A stretch of DNA of 64,000 nucleotides, from the NCBI GenBank assembly GCA_032622095.1, contig CP136064.1, positions 278,651,614-278,715,613 on the forward strand. The letters are read 5' to 3'. The DNA is from Siphonodentalium dalli. Taxonomy: Eukaryota; Mollusca; Scaphopoda; Gadilida; Siphonodentaliidae. Shown here in pieces: positions 21,277-33,951 of this stretch (within the stretch, counting starts at the first letter, position 1; each line of letters starts with the position of its first letter). A program made the position numbers and the translations under genes. The notes under the pieces are model-generated. The model was not told where the DNA came from, searched no databases, and saw only the letters and a list, made by a program, of their open reading frames with translations.

Positions 21277-24200
21277 CATATATTCCTAATGGTAAGCTAT
21301 TTTTAAATATGGGATGAAGATCGTTTATATGACTAAATTAATTATAGGAACTGAGGTAAATTACACATTATTATTTAATGAATAAAGCCATACAGGCTTA
21401 AACACACAATCCATGGGTCTTTTCAACTTCTTTTGAATTCATTGGTTATACCAGAACCAATTAAAATGTATACAGAATAATAAGGTTGAAAGGCACATAA
21501 TCCGATTTAACAACACCAAAATCCTATTATTAAGTCTTCGAAACTAAACAATATATTAGTCAAGTCGAGAACCAGGTATGGTCTATTTCTATAGCTGGGA
21601 AGATCACGCGATTAACAGTGTTTATCGCTATTGTTTAAAAAGAAGCTCATTTGTGCAGAGATGGAACCGAATAATAAATTGTAATACAATTATAATTTAT
21701 CACGAAAATTAGCAAAATAGCAAACGTGGTATTTCTCACAAAACGATATCGAAATGGCCATGCATCAATCGGAATGATGTTTTGAATCAAACGTGTTAAT
21801 CGGTCCTGTGTTTCGCCCATAAGGGAGTTTGATTTTGGTTGTAACATCATCGTATATGATGGTTCAGTCATTATATGATACCTAATTGGTTGCACATAAG
21901 AAATGAATACTATTCTCCCACAGGATGGTATGTGATATTTGTTATATGTGTTTACTCGTTGATATCATGTTTTTAATAATATTTAACGTCTTTGTTTGAA
22001 ACTGTTGAGTTGGTTATATTTGCTTACATATATTTGCCCAGTTATGGAGAAATCGCATGCTGCGTTCATAATACCCCTTTTATAATAGTATACAGGTTTC
22101 GTTTCTAACTGCCAGGGTGATTACCTCGTCATCGCGTCATCTGGTCATCTCTTCATCTATCGATGTCTGATGTTTGGTATTGTGATGTCTTGCATGTGAA
22201 GTTTTGATGTTGTTGGATGTCAAGCCTATATAGGTGTTGTGATGTCGTCTCCATGTTGTGATATTATATTGGATGTATTCCGTTTTATAGTTCAGGACGA
22301 AATAAATAGATAGAAGACTTTTAAGGTAGGCTTAGTGTTTCCATAGACCCTGCTTCTAGCTGATGTGAGTCTAGACGCTTATTCACACTATCATTACATA
22401 CACTTGACTTAGATACTAACTGCTATTATTATTTTTCCCTATATTTTCATGCAATATTCGTGAATGGCAATGAGCAACAGTTCATTTCTGATAAATAGCA
22501 AACGAGATTTCTCACCCAAATGCCCCCCTCTAACTGAAATTTCGATAACCATTATTGAAGCTTAATAACTGTAATTTATCTTAATTTATCCACGTTACAT
22601 CTCCTATACTCATAGTTCGATCAGCTGTCAATGTTACGTCTGGTGTTGCTGTCGTGTTCTTAAAGGACTTTCTGCTAACTACCGATGCATATCAGGTATG
22701 CATACTACTTGTTTTAAAAATACCTGGTATACAGGTATTCTAAGCCACTCACTCTCAGATGCATCTCTTTGGTAAAACATAGGCCGATAGATATGATATA
22801 GTTGTGCAGTAAGGTTCGTCCATAACATTACTTCATAACCCATTCTGATACATGGACCAATCATATAAAAGTAATGAATGTACTCCCAATACATTAGGTA
22901 TATATTTTAATCTGAGTGATGCCACCACAGAACGATGTAATTATATACAAACGCAGAGTTCAAAAACTTCAAAATAGTTAAAAGTACTCATTTTTATTTC
23001 GAATTTCATTATATATGGTAAATTTCGTGTCATGAAATGGGTCATTTTACAAACACGTAATATGCTATTCGAAAACCGTCTATTAGGTAATATTTTTAAA
23101 TAGTTATTATCACTATATTTAGGGTATAAAACGCGCTATTTGACGAAGTATAACAATGCGAAATGACTACTTTTTAAAACGCGAATTTGAAATCGCCAAT
23201 ACAGAAATGAATTTTAAACTAATTTCGTGTTATGAAATGACTCATTTTATAAACGCTTAATATGCAATTCGAAAATCGTCTATCCGAAAAAAAATTCAAA
23301 CGTTGTTATGACTATATTTGGCAAATAAAAAACACGCTTTTTCAAGAAGTATAACAACGCGAAATGACTACTTTTTAAAATATAGGGAAAAATCATAATA
23401 GCTCGATAGTTAGTACCTAATTCAAGTGTATGTAATGATAGCGTGAATAAGCTTCTAGACTCACATCAGCTAGAGTGAAGTATTGTCATATACACGGGAT
23501 TTAAAAAATAATTATTACCTTAAATGATAAAAAATTGACATATAATGCCAGTTATGACACGTACAAAATACAATTGAGTCATAGTAAAGAGAGCGCATAA
23601 GGGCCAATTAAGAAATAACTGGGCAATGAATCAGACACCAAGGCCACACTCCTAATATCAATGGAGCATTTAATATACATGCACAGGATATGACACATAC
23701 AATACCATAGACAGCATAGTGTGCAACTGATTAGGTATCATGATTTATATAATGACTGAACCATCATATACGATGATGTCACAACCAAAATCAAACTCCC
23801 TTATGTGCGAAACACATGACTGATTAACACATTTGATCCCAGACATATCATTCCGATTGATACATGGACATTTCGATATCGTTGTATGAGAAATACCACG
23901 TCAGTTATTGCTATTATTGCTAATTTTCGTGACAAATTATAATTGTATAACAATTTATTATTCGGGTTCCATCTCTGCACAAATGAGCTGCTTTTTAAAC
24001 AATAGCGATAAACACAGTTAATCACGTGATCTTCCCAGCTATAGAAATAGACCACACAAGAGTTATCCTTCATTATCTGGTTCTCGACTTGACTAATATA
24101 TTGTTTAGTTTCGAAGACTTATTAATAGGATTTTGGTGTTGTTAAATCGGATTATGTACCTTTCAACCTTATTATTCTGTATACATTTTAATTTGTTCTG

Positions 24201-24372
24201 GTATAACCAATGAATTCAAAAGTTGAAAAGACCCATGGCTTATGTGTTTTCATCTGTATAGCTTTATTCTTTAAGTAATAAAGTGTAATTTACCTCGGTT
24301 CCTATAATTAATTTAGTCATATAAACGCTCTTTATCCCATATCTAAAACAGCTTACCATTAGGAATATATGG
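21277..24372. repeat. 3.1-kb nested palindrome
   Basis: The left outer arm (21277-about 21935) is matched in inverse by about 23690-24372; both start with CCATATATTCCTAATGG / its inverse. A second pair nests inside: 22356-22447 against 23377-23474 (CTAGCTGATGTGAGTCTAG and CCCTATATTTT at its edges). Unpaired spacers differ in length (about 420 and 215 bp). The central loop of about 0.9 kb contains a 199-bp tandem duplication. No terminal duplication is visible, so I cannot tell a transposon from an inverted duplication. No transposase is encoded. Confidence 0.85.
23022..23390. repeat. 199-bp tandem duplication in the palindrome loop
   Basis: AATTTCGTGT at 23022 recurs at 23221. Both copies run through CATTTTA-AAACGC-TAATATGC, ATTCGAAAA-CGTCTAT and finish CGAAATGACTACTTTTTAAAA. 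Confidence 0.8.
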
Positions 24373-25250
24373 AAGTCGGTGATTTAGACCACCCACACCC
24401 ATACAGTGTTGCATATGACCACTCCAAATTAAAATATATGCACTAATCGGTTGCCGATTAAAAACCCTTGAATTACACTGTTGATATATTTCTAGGGTGC
24501 CATTTCCCGTACTGCCTATAGTCAATTACATAAACATTGTGTATCGCTACCACTAGCTTTCTCTGTACAAATGGTTATGATTGGCATTCCGATAAAATAC
24601 ATGTAATGTGGTATACATATATATATATGGCGTTTCCAAACCCATTAAGGGTTGAAAATATGCAGAGCATTAGAGGTCGCTGATGCGCGTATATAACAAA
24701 TATTTAGTCAAAATTGTAAGAAAACCCATTATTAAAAATGGTATTTGATAGTGTAGGGATTGTTACCAGCGAAGCAGTCACACTTTAATGAAGAGCATTT
24801 GCCTTTTTAGGACGACGCTGATATGGAGAACTCGTCTGTCCGGCATATGTAATGTATTGGATCGTATGTCCGGCGTATATGCGGTATGGCTATGGTAGTT
24901 ATGTTGGTCTACATATCTCTGTCTGCCCAGCTCTCTCTCTCTCTCGCTCTATCGCTCTCACGTGCATTCTATCAGAGTATGAAATCGGTCGGTTAGATCC
25001 TATGACCAAATAAGGAAGGCTATGGAGATGCAGCATATTCCATATACATATAATTTACGAGTGAAGCATAGTTTTGATGATAATATAATTTGAAGGAAAT
25101 TGGCTGTATATATAACCAATACGACTCATTTAGACCATATTTTGACCTTCTGAATGATACATATGCTTACACATTAGTCAAAGTGAAGAGTGGGTGCGCA
25201 TTTTGTCTGTGACATAAACTAGCGCAATGAAATACAGCAACAACCTTTTC
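24373..25250. other. No gene recognised
   Basis: Contains a short AT run near 24616 and a CT/CTCT run at 24929-24945. A partial, older copy of the duplication that follows is visible near 25190-25300. Confidence 0.4.
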
Positions 25251-25339
25251 TAAACTAAATAACACCATATCATTAACAGAAACTCCCAATTCCATTCGAA
25301 ATACATTCATAATGCAGAATATTGAGTTGCCTATCAGGT

Positions 25340-26150
25340 ACACGTGATGTGCACCTTTGAGGTAAATAACACAACGGGGTACAATAGTATGCTATAGGAA
25401 CCATTTCTAAAGTAAATAACAACAGATCATTACCAGAAGGCATTAATTCCAGGTCAATGTGTAACAGTGGGACTCAGTAATGGGTGTGCATTGCTTTTAG
25501 ATGTGGTTGCTTCAGTGACCATGTTCAACCCGATATGTAATGCATTGCCTCGTGCATCGACTCTACATGTAATTGTGACGTATAACTTGAAGGTAAGTGG
25601 CCAATCTGTTACAATGCTGTTGTCTAACATACATTGCGTCAATTTTTATGAATAAAAGCATGCAGATTACTAAAATATATGGTAAAACGAGGGGCATTCG
25701 GTGTTTTTGAAAATAAAGAGCGTTTTTATTATGGATACGCTGAATTAGGTTTAAATGCAAAAGTGACTTGCACCTTTAAGGTATGTGACCACAGGTATAA
25801 TAGTATGCTATAGGAACCATTTCTGAAGTAAATAACAAATCAATACCTTAGTTCCCAGGTATTGTTTACTAGTGGGACTCTGTGTAAAGGCCTTTTGAAT
25901 TACATGAGCTTACTATGGTGGACATGTTCAACCCGATATGTTACCTCGTGTATCGAATGTACATGCAAATGTGATGTATAACTTGAAGTCCAATTTGTTA
26001 CAATGCAGTTGTCATTTAACACACAGTGCGTCAGTTTTATATGAATTAAATCATGTAGATTGCAAAAATCTATGTTAAAACATCATAATAATTAAAGCAT
26101 GTAGCTTGCTAAAATATGTGGTAAAACGAGGGGCATTCAGACAATTTTGA
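25340..26150. repeat. Tandem duplication, about 420-bp unit
   Basis: Unit 1 (about 25340-25705) and unit 2 (about 25760-26150) share GCACCTTT-AGGTA, AATAGTATGCTATAGGAACC, ATGTTCAACCCGATATGT, GTATAACTTGAAG and GTAAAACGAGGGGCATTC, with indels. It is non-coding by inspection. Confidence 0.8.
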
Positions 26151-27183
26151 AAATTTTCTAAACATTAAATATAATAGAGCTGGGGCAAAATTGTTACACG
26201 ATATTAAAATATATACTAAGCAAACAGAGCAACATGCTGCCCCTGTTAAAGTCATTAGCTTCACTCCCGGTGGGTATATATTTGATGGCAGACAGAACTG
26301 TGCCCGATATATCACATGAAAGATCATAAAAAACTAGAAAGAAAACCCCAATGTGGCATATTAGTGCGGTACTCGCCCTGTATTAAATTGGTGAAAGCTG
26401 CGATCAGAGTAAGAAATCTTCTCAGATACATACACATTTTCGGAGCGAATCAGCGCGCGGAGTGTCATGGAATGATATTCGAAGGAAATCGGAACCGCCC
26501 GAATAATGACGATCGGCTGGCACGCACGGCTGAGAGAACAGCCAAAAATAATAGCCGGCATGTCGATAACTGAAAGTAGATTCAACAAAAAGAAAAAAAC
26601 AAACAAAATAATAGGGGGCCTATCATAGTTTTTGCATTCAAGTTTTCTAAGTAAAATGTCGAAAATTAATTGGCAATTGGCAACTAACAAAGTTTTCACA
26701 CTCTGTATATATATATTCTAAATGCAATGTTTGCAAATTTAGGAGAGAATGAGTATGTATTCACAGTGTGCAAAAGACGATTGGCACAGGTCCGAAATTA
26801 TCCAGGTTCACCAATAATAAACAAATCTGGGAATTCTGCCTTCTAATCTAACGTCAACATATTTGGCAGAATTCAAGGTGAAGTTATCTGCATGCGAATT
26901 ATTGACTTCTGTAAATTATAAGCAATATTTGAAATGAATAGAGTGAAGTCAGTGAACCACCGATCGATCTATAAATCACAATGGACCAATCGTGCTGAAC
27001 TAGATCGATTGGTCTTCCTGACACAGTGGTCACTGTTGCAAGAGATTTCTTGAATATTGAAATTTTGTTTGCTTGAAGATTTGTTCAAATTTATAATGAA
27101 TATTACCAGCAAAAAATTATACCTTGTCTTTCATTAGTTTCAAAATAAATCAGAATTAATATTTTACAAAAAAATGGTTGTAA
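26151..27183. other. No gene recognised
   Basis: Short frames only. A motif like that of the next repeat (GTGAACCACCGATCGATC) is present near 26952. Confidence 0.4.
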
Positions 27184-27592
27184 CTTGAAAGAACAATTTA
27201 GAGTAGGCCTACTCCCTTTATCCAAGATTCATGCTGGCTGTGAAACACCGATCAGTCTATTTTAGCCCGATCGGTCTATTTTAGCCCGATCGGGCTATTA
27301 TTGATTGATCGGTGGTTCACACAGACCTGTAGGATATGCGCGCTATAGCATATAGATAAGGCGTTTCATGTATGGGAGGCGCATTTCACTTGAAAGAACA
27401 ATTTAGAGTAGGCCTACTCCCTTTATCCAAGATTCATGCTGGCTGTGAAAGAACGATCGGTCTATTTTAGCCCGATCAGTCTATTTTAGCCCGATCGGGC
27501 TATTATTGAATGATCGGTGGTTCACCCAGACCTGTAGGATATGAGCTATAGCATATAGATAAGGCGTTTCATGTATGGGAGGCCCATTTCAC
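27184..27592. repeat. 205-bp tandem duplication with GATCGG hairpin
   Basis: CTTGAAAGAACAATTTAG occurs at 27184 and 27389; the two units are nearly identical. Each contains direct repeats of TCTATTTTAGCCCGATC and an inverse pair around ACGATCGGTC / GATCGGTGGTTC, then AGCATATAGATAAGGCG and ATGGGAGG. The end of unit 2 is inversely repeated at 28110-28165. Confidence 0.85.
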
Positions 27593-27860
27593 ATTTAATA
27601 TTTATTTACGGTCAAGCGCAAATATTTTGCAAAATAACATCTATCATTTGCGCTTCAGTGTAAATCATTTGCGGAAAATTAATATGCATTGATATCACCC
27701 CCCTGAATTAATTTTAAATGGCACAGACCCACCATATGAGGGAAGCGAGTCCCCTATATCCCTGAATTCCATATTTATGGCCATGGAAATGGTTTATATC
27801 TGTGAAGGAGATGTCCCTTTAATAAAATATACTAGAGCTCTGGGAGTGAGGCACCAATTC

Positions 27861-29138
27861 TTGGGACACCAGGGACAGAGATGCTGATATATGCATATGG
27901 AAATGTTTTTTCTTCAATGTTTCAGTATTATATGGGCCTACTACTATGGGTCCATGATAATATACTATGAGATGGACTATATCATTCATAATCAGAGGGA
28001 AGTAAGGGAGTGGTAGGTATTTTCGCTTAAGCGCAAATATATTGATAGACATATACTTGCGCTTAAGCGCAAATGATTTATGCTTAAGCGCAAATATTTG
28101 AGCTTGAGTGAAATAAATAACAAATGTGAAAAGGGCCTCCCATATTCAGGAAGTCATTATCATATAGAGATAAGTTTCATAATTATTGACTTATTTTGGG
28201 GACATATCTTGTAATCATATGTAGCTCACCGGCATTCAAATAAAACTTATATATGTGTTATTTATGTGTAACTGCACCGCAACTCCATGCACAGGCACAT
28301 TGCACTGTTACACAAGTCTGTCCCTTACTCCCCTCTAATTGTGAATGATTGAGTCCATCTCATAGTATATTATCATGGGCCCATGGTAACATTTTGAATG
28401 GCATTAACTTATGGGAATCCATTTTCACATTTTATATTAGCTAATTGCACTTAAGCGTAAATCATTTACGCTTAAGCATAAATCATTTACGCTTAAGCAT
28501 AAATCAGATACGCTTTATGTAATCATTTACGCTTTGACTTACGCATTATCATAATACATTGGAATTATATTAAGAGCAATAATTTCATCAGCTATCTTAC
28601 CTTATATGTATATTGGTATAATCTGATGTATGTTAACTTACTGGCATTAGTAATGTGGTTGCATCCATTTCAGTTTGAGTATGTGGAGTTCAATGGGAGT
28701 GTATATGAATTACGGTTAAGCGTAACTCATTTACACTTAAGCGGATTTCATTTACACTTAAGCGTAATTGAAATGAATTATGCTTAAGCCAATACATGTA
28801 CCTAACTCCAACTGGTTTCCTCAGTCTGAATATCCATCTTACATGTAGTATGGGATCTGGGTGGAGTCCTCACCTATGTTTGAGTGATGTTTTATGGCCT
28901 CAGTTAATTTGAGTTTAGAGCAAATCACATGGGAGTCTTTTTTACTTTATTATTTATTTGCATACAAATATTTTCGCTTAAGCGTAAAGCAAATACCCAA
29001 CACTTCTTTACTTCCATCCAATTTTAACTGTCAATGATTGAGTCCATCTTATGGTATATTTATTTGGGCCTATATAAACTCAAAAATTGAAGAAAACATA
29101 ATTCCATATGGATATCAATATCAGCATCCCTGTCCCAA
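27861..29138. repeat. Inverted-repeat element filled with GCTTAAGC palindromes
   Basis: The left arm 27861-28010 (TTGGGACA...GATGCTGATAT...CATATGG) is matched in inverse by about 29006-29138. A third, partial copy in the same orientation as the right arm lies at 28321-28380. Between them the decamer CGCTTAAGCG and close variants recur at least ten times (28024, 28060, 28081, near 28450, 28470, 28490, 28718, 28735, 28755, 28780, 28976), often followed by CAAAT or TAAAT. No open frame is recognisable. Confidence 0.75.
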
Positions 29139-30635
29139 ACAAATATGGTATGTACTAGAATAGTGAATAGCAATATGGCACACATGTAGCATTGTACAGG
29201 TAATTAAACAGTTTGAAATACACATGTAAGACAACTCTTTCTGCACGATACTGTACCTGCGGCAGATCGATCATAAAATCGGTCAACGATTACAAATTTC
29301 TATAAACAGTAACATTTTCAACTGTTACCGTTGTTCATTGCTCGATCCTGACGACTTTGATTATAATCCTTTTCCATAACTCGGTCAATTTTCTTCCGTT
29401 GGTGATTTGAGGCAATAATTCATTTTCTATCCCTCCCATTCGAATTGACTACCGCTTGTTTTCGTTTTATAAAGCTGATGTGACTCTATTCCAGCAAACG
29501 GCCCCCCTCCACGGAAGCCATTTTCTGAGAACGAAAGCCGACTCGATCCCGACCAAGTCGGAAGTGGTCGGGTGTTTCCGCGACTGCACAAGACAACTCA
29601 TTGGTTTATTTATTTCGCGATTACAGTGAAATTATTCGTCCCGATTGAGGAAAAGTAAATAGTTAGTTACGTGGCCGTATTATTAGTACAAACTGATATA
29701 TGGTTGGGGCATTTCGTGTATGGGGGTTATTTTATTCACTCTTCCCACGGAATAACGCAGGTAACTCAATTGTGAGGTTCAATTTACGTTTCACATCACT
29801 TTAAGCACACACAATATCAAACAAAATTTGTATAAATTTTGGACTTTATGTTTGAAAATTCCCACTAAAACCGAAGAACTATATTTTGAAACGGTGTAAT
29901 TCGGTTCCTCCGATTATTTTATCAACACAGTAGTATAAACGCACATGTACGACATTGTCACAACTCGAACGGCAAGTCAAACACAAGAGTTCTAATTTGC
30001 TGCAATTTTGACGAGTAGCTTGCGAAAATCTTCAACAAAACTACCGCTCTGATTTTCCATTCTGTCATTATGTTTCAGTGTGGGAATTGTTCTCAAAGCA
30101 CATTGAAAATTTGACATCGGAGCGATCGGGTTTCGCCATGTTTTGCTGGAAAATCCCATGCTAAATATAAAAACACGCACTAGTACCCAGACGGTTGCAG
30201 AGTCAGAAAGGAAGCATGACTGGTGCGCTCTGGTAGAGATTGATAAGTCCACTGTTCATACTTATTTTCTATTATATCCATATGTTCCATGCGGCCATGT
30301 AATGGTAGTTGTCGGCAGGTTACATAGGTGATGGCTGCACAATACAATATATGTGTGTTCTATATTATGCTATATATACAATTCCCCGCGAATTCAACTA
30401 CTATGCTGTATAATTTTAAAATGTATCCTCGCCGAGAGACACAAACAAGATGCTATAGCTATGGAATGTGCTCCACGCGTAGTGATGCATATATTTACAC
30501 GATGACGTAAGTCTGTTTTAAGCCATCAGTCACTTGATATTCCCATGCATATGTGTCCTAGTTCAGAAAACACTAGCAAGCTATGTTTGATTGAAATGCA
30601 AGAAATTTTCCTCATCAAGGATTACATTGTCCAGA
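29139..30635. other. No gene recognised
   Basis: Mixed composition, less AT-rich around 29500-29600. The longest frame (minus strand, 30252-29992, 86 codons) has no recognised motif. It could contain host regulatory or first-exon sequence, but I see nothing decisive. Confidence 0.35.
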
Positions 30636-31530
30636 TTATCTGCAGATCCCGCGAATGACACTGAGAATTAAATCCATCAGTTCTCGTATGGATCGTGATG
30701 CGAGATACAGATATACATCGATGCCATATTTGTTGATGATCATAGTCCAGTAGACATCCCCCATATGGATCATAATGTTAGCTCTGCATGTCGAAAGTGC
30801 GTGTTCAAATTCGTGATCATAATAGTGTGAACAATACTTGCACATTAGATTGTTTGGGTAAGCTGACTTGTTCAACAATCTTCCTAGATTTTTGAGTGCA
30901 CCAGTATATGAGCAATTGGTTCTGCACAACTCCCACACGTTCCAAAGTGTATTGGATAGACTATGGCAATCACGCAGTCATGAAAGTTCAACTCTATCTG
31001 CTGTAGATTTTCTCCATTCTGAACAGTAGGCAGTCTCTATTTTCTCGCGATCAATTTTACTCCATTGGCATTTCGAAGGAAAGATGCCGTTCTCCATATA
31101 TACAGTTAGGAACGAATACAGATCACATTTCTTCAGAATGCAGATAATATCATTGACAAATACAGGCACCTGCCGACTAAATAGCACGACCTGGTATGAT
31201 TTGAAAAGTGGCGTTTGGTGGCCAATTGGCAAATGTATAAGTTTTGCCAAGAAGTACAGTTTTCGTAAATTAATTTCTCGCTCGGCTGGCATTATTTCCA
31301 AGAGACATAGAGCTAGAATGGTTGGAGTCCGTGTCGGTAATGACTGGATTTGCTTTTCGCAATCCCGGAATGACCTTTCGACATGCAGCACTGTTGTCTA
31401 ACGGAAGTAACTCACATCCATAGTGAGCTTTGGGTAACACGATGCATTTGAACAGTTTTGTCACGACAGCGGGCGAACATGACTGGATAGAGCGTTTTCC
31501 AGCTAAGGCAAAGTAGGCACTACGCATTTT
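30636..31530 (-). pseudogene. LINE reverse transcriptase, C-terminal fragment with frameshifts
   Basis: Three frames in order from 31527 downward make one broken protein: SAYFALAGKRS...VLPKAHYGCELL, then LPTRTPTILALCLL...RKLYFLAKLIHLPIG, then a terminal Cys/His cluster, CKYCSHYYDHEFEHALSTC. This is the thumb-to-C-terminus region of a jockey-like LINE lineage; catalytic motifs are lacking because the copy begins downstream of them. At least two frame changes (near 31390 and 30940). It appears to be the same lineage as the fragment at 46427-46990. Confidence 0.85.
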
Positions 31531-31821
31531 ATTTTATTTTGAGAGCGCTTTAACGTGTTACCAAATTTGCCCTTAAGAATTCCAAGATGGCGCCGTAAAC
31601 ATTAAACAAAATTTGGTGGAGAGAAATAATTAAATCTAATTAATTATTCGACGTGATCGACACTCGCTTTTTGATACACAAGATGAACAACCGACAGAAG
31701 AACCATTACAGTACTATTTAATCATTTAAAGTAAGGCTAAAAAGTGAACTTTGAGGGTGAATTCCTAGCCTACATTACAACGCCTATTCTCGTGATATAG
31801 ACAATAAACGCCGACAGTAAA

Positions 31822-32727
31822 ATGGCTGATAAAAAAGATAAAAAACGTCCCCCGGCAAGTTCTACATCTAGCGCCAGTGGCGATGATAGCATGAATGGAG
31901 ATTCAAAGAACCCACCTGCTTCTAGAACCAAATCCATTCCATCAAATAAATTCAAAATGATTGATACAAATTCAAAGACTCAACAGAAATTACAGTTTGT
32001 AGCAGAACAGTCTGACACTGACATAGCTCCCAGCAGTATTGAGGCAGTACTAGCACAAAAATAAATTCCAAGCTAGATACAATGGTTACCAAAGACTACC
32101 ATGACAAAAGCATCGAACCACTTGTTAAACTGGACAGCTTAAACCAAATAATAAACAAACTAAAATCTGACTTTGATGCAAAAATTGAAGATGCTAACGA
32201 TGAGTGCAGTGGCAAAGCCTTTGATGTGGAAAAAAGGATGGACGACCTAAAAACTGAAATGAATGGCCTCAAGAAAGTTATTAACGACAGCGATGACAAA
32301 GTAAATTCACTTGAGTCAGAAATTAGAGACTTAAAGGACAAAAACAACAAATTGGAGCAACAAACTAGAAAGGATAGCATCAGGATATTTGGCTTACCAG
32401 GGGACAGCATTAAGGAGTCAGTGGATGAATGTGAGAAGAAATGTGTTGAGCTGATGAATGATAAACTGTCCATGAATATAACACAGTGTGATATAGGTAT
32501 TGCTCATAGAATAGGCAAACTCCAATCAGGACAGAAGACTGGGTATTCGCGAAGCATAATGTGTCAGTTTGTGTCAAGAAGAACTAAAAATGCTGCTATT
32601 AGTAATCAAGAAATCTAAAGAAAGAAAAGAAGTTGCAGACACATGGTCAGTAGGAGGAAAGGTTTATGTGAAATATGTTAATGCATCTAAACCAATCAAA
32701 CAGATAAAAGATATATCTGATGTGTAA
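31822..32727 (+). pseudogene. LINE ORF1-like protein (coiled coil plus RRM-like), two frameshifts
   Basis: It begins MADKKDKKRPPASS at 31822, a basic, Ser/Pro-rich N-terminus. The frame stops at 32062; the adjacent frame picks up at about 32056 (INSKLDTMVTKDYHD) and runs to 32615. It contains a heptad-rich coiled coil (about 32190-32380) and then RIFGLPGDSIKES...CDIGIAHRIGK...IMCQFVSRRTKNAAI. This is the layout of the single-strand nucleic-acid chaperone ORF1p of LINEs. A third frame from about 32592 supplies WSVGGKVYVKYVNASK...IKDISDV and a stop at 32727. Both shifts lie at short A-rich runs. No endonuclease/RT ORF follows, so it is either a truncated LINE or an ORF1-only element. Confidence 0.75.
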
Positions 32728-33305
32728 ATGGTATTTGCACACAAAGTAATACACATGGAAGTGCACAGTTTTGTATAGTCATGAGCAAACACTGGCTCAT
32801 GCATCTGCATATATTAAATAATTTAAATAAATATGCATCTGCATATATTAAATAATTATTCTACCAGATTCGATCTTGATTAATTTTTTGATGATTTTAT
32901 GATATTGATAGTATGTATATAATAGACCCCACAGACACATGTGATAAATGGAACACCATACAGTTCTCTTTAAAAAAAATCTCAATATCTGGACATATGT
33001 GCAAATGTCGTTAAAATTATAAATTAAATTGACTCATATATATCATAAATAATCTGAATTATCTGGTTATATGGTTCATGAATACCACGAATAAATACTG
33101 AGTAGAATCTACATACAAATTTATAACACATGAACTAAGTATTTGCCCCACGAATTTATTATGTGTATATACTAAATACATACTCATAGCAATACCAGAA
33201 CATCTTACAAGTACAGTATGCATATCAGATTTACATCTTGAAGTCGAACAGATAAGTTTGTATATTAGCCATTTCATTGTTATTGTATGCAAATACCATG
33301 CTCCT
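32728..33305. other. AT-rich 3' flank with a 35-bp tandem pair
   Basis: ATGCATCTGCATATATTAAA occurs at about 32797 and 32832 and may be the tail of the ORF1 element. Nothing else recognised. Confidence 0.45.
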
Positions 33306-33951
33306 AATTATGTCAAAATGGTCATTTGTCCCTTGTAGCATATCAGTTTCTACCAAATAGAAGTTGTGATCATATATAAAGCATGATCCAGTAATGTTGA
33401 CATTGAACTTTAAAATGATAGTAAGTTGTTTGATTAAGTGAATCTCTTCATATTGATCAAACTCAAGTGCATATCAAGATAGTAATTGTGACAAAATGGT
33501 CATTTATCCCTTGTAGCATATCAGTTTCTGCCAACTATAAGTTGTGATCATATATAAAACATGATCCCGTAATGTTGACATTGAACTTTAAAATGATAGT
33601 AAGTTGTTTGATTAAATGAATCTCCTCATATGGATCAAACTCAAGTGCATAGCAAGATAGTAAACTATGTACATGTACTCTACATTATTGAAGAATATAC
33701 CATTTCTGATTTGACACTCTATTTCGGAAAACTCTGAGAAGTTAAATATTTCGTACAATATCGTAACAAGTTACAAGTCGCCATATCTGTAGTAGTGTTT
33801 TCTTCTTCAAACTGGGACATGCAATGTTACTATATATAGAACATAATATTCCTGTTTAACATTGTTAAAATGGTAGTAAGTTGTTTGAAGAAGTGAATGT
33901 TGTCAAAATAGCCATCTTGCATATACTGGTAATTTAAATGTCTTCATAATT
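33306..33951. repeat. Satellite array, left part
   Basis: Units share GATCAAACTCAAGTG, TTGAAGAATAT, ATTTCGGAAAACTC, AACAAGTCGCCAT, AATGTTACTATATATAGAAC and GGTAGTAAGTTGTTTGA with the array at 37796-40735. Two copies of a shorter unit of about 180 bp lie at 33311 and 33491. The array is cut at 33951 by the FB1 insertion. Confidence 0.85.
33946..33951. repeat. Left target-site duplication of FB1 (ATAATT)
   Basis: ATAATT at 33946-33951 matches 37796-37801. The uninterrupted satellite unit near 38651-38665 has CTTCATAATTGATCAAAC with a single ATAATT, which is the empty-site state. Confidence 0.9.

Noticed and set aside
29992-30252. 86-codon minus-strand frame as a host exon
   Set aside because: No domain, no clear splice sites or second exon; nothing beyond a chance-length frame.
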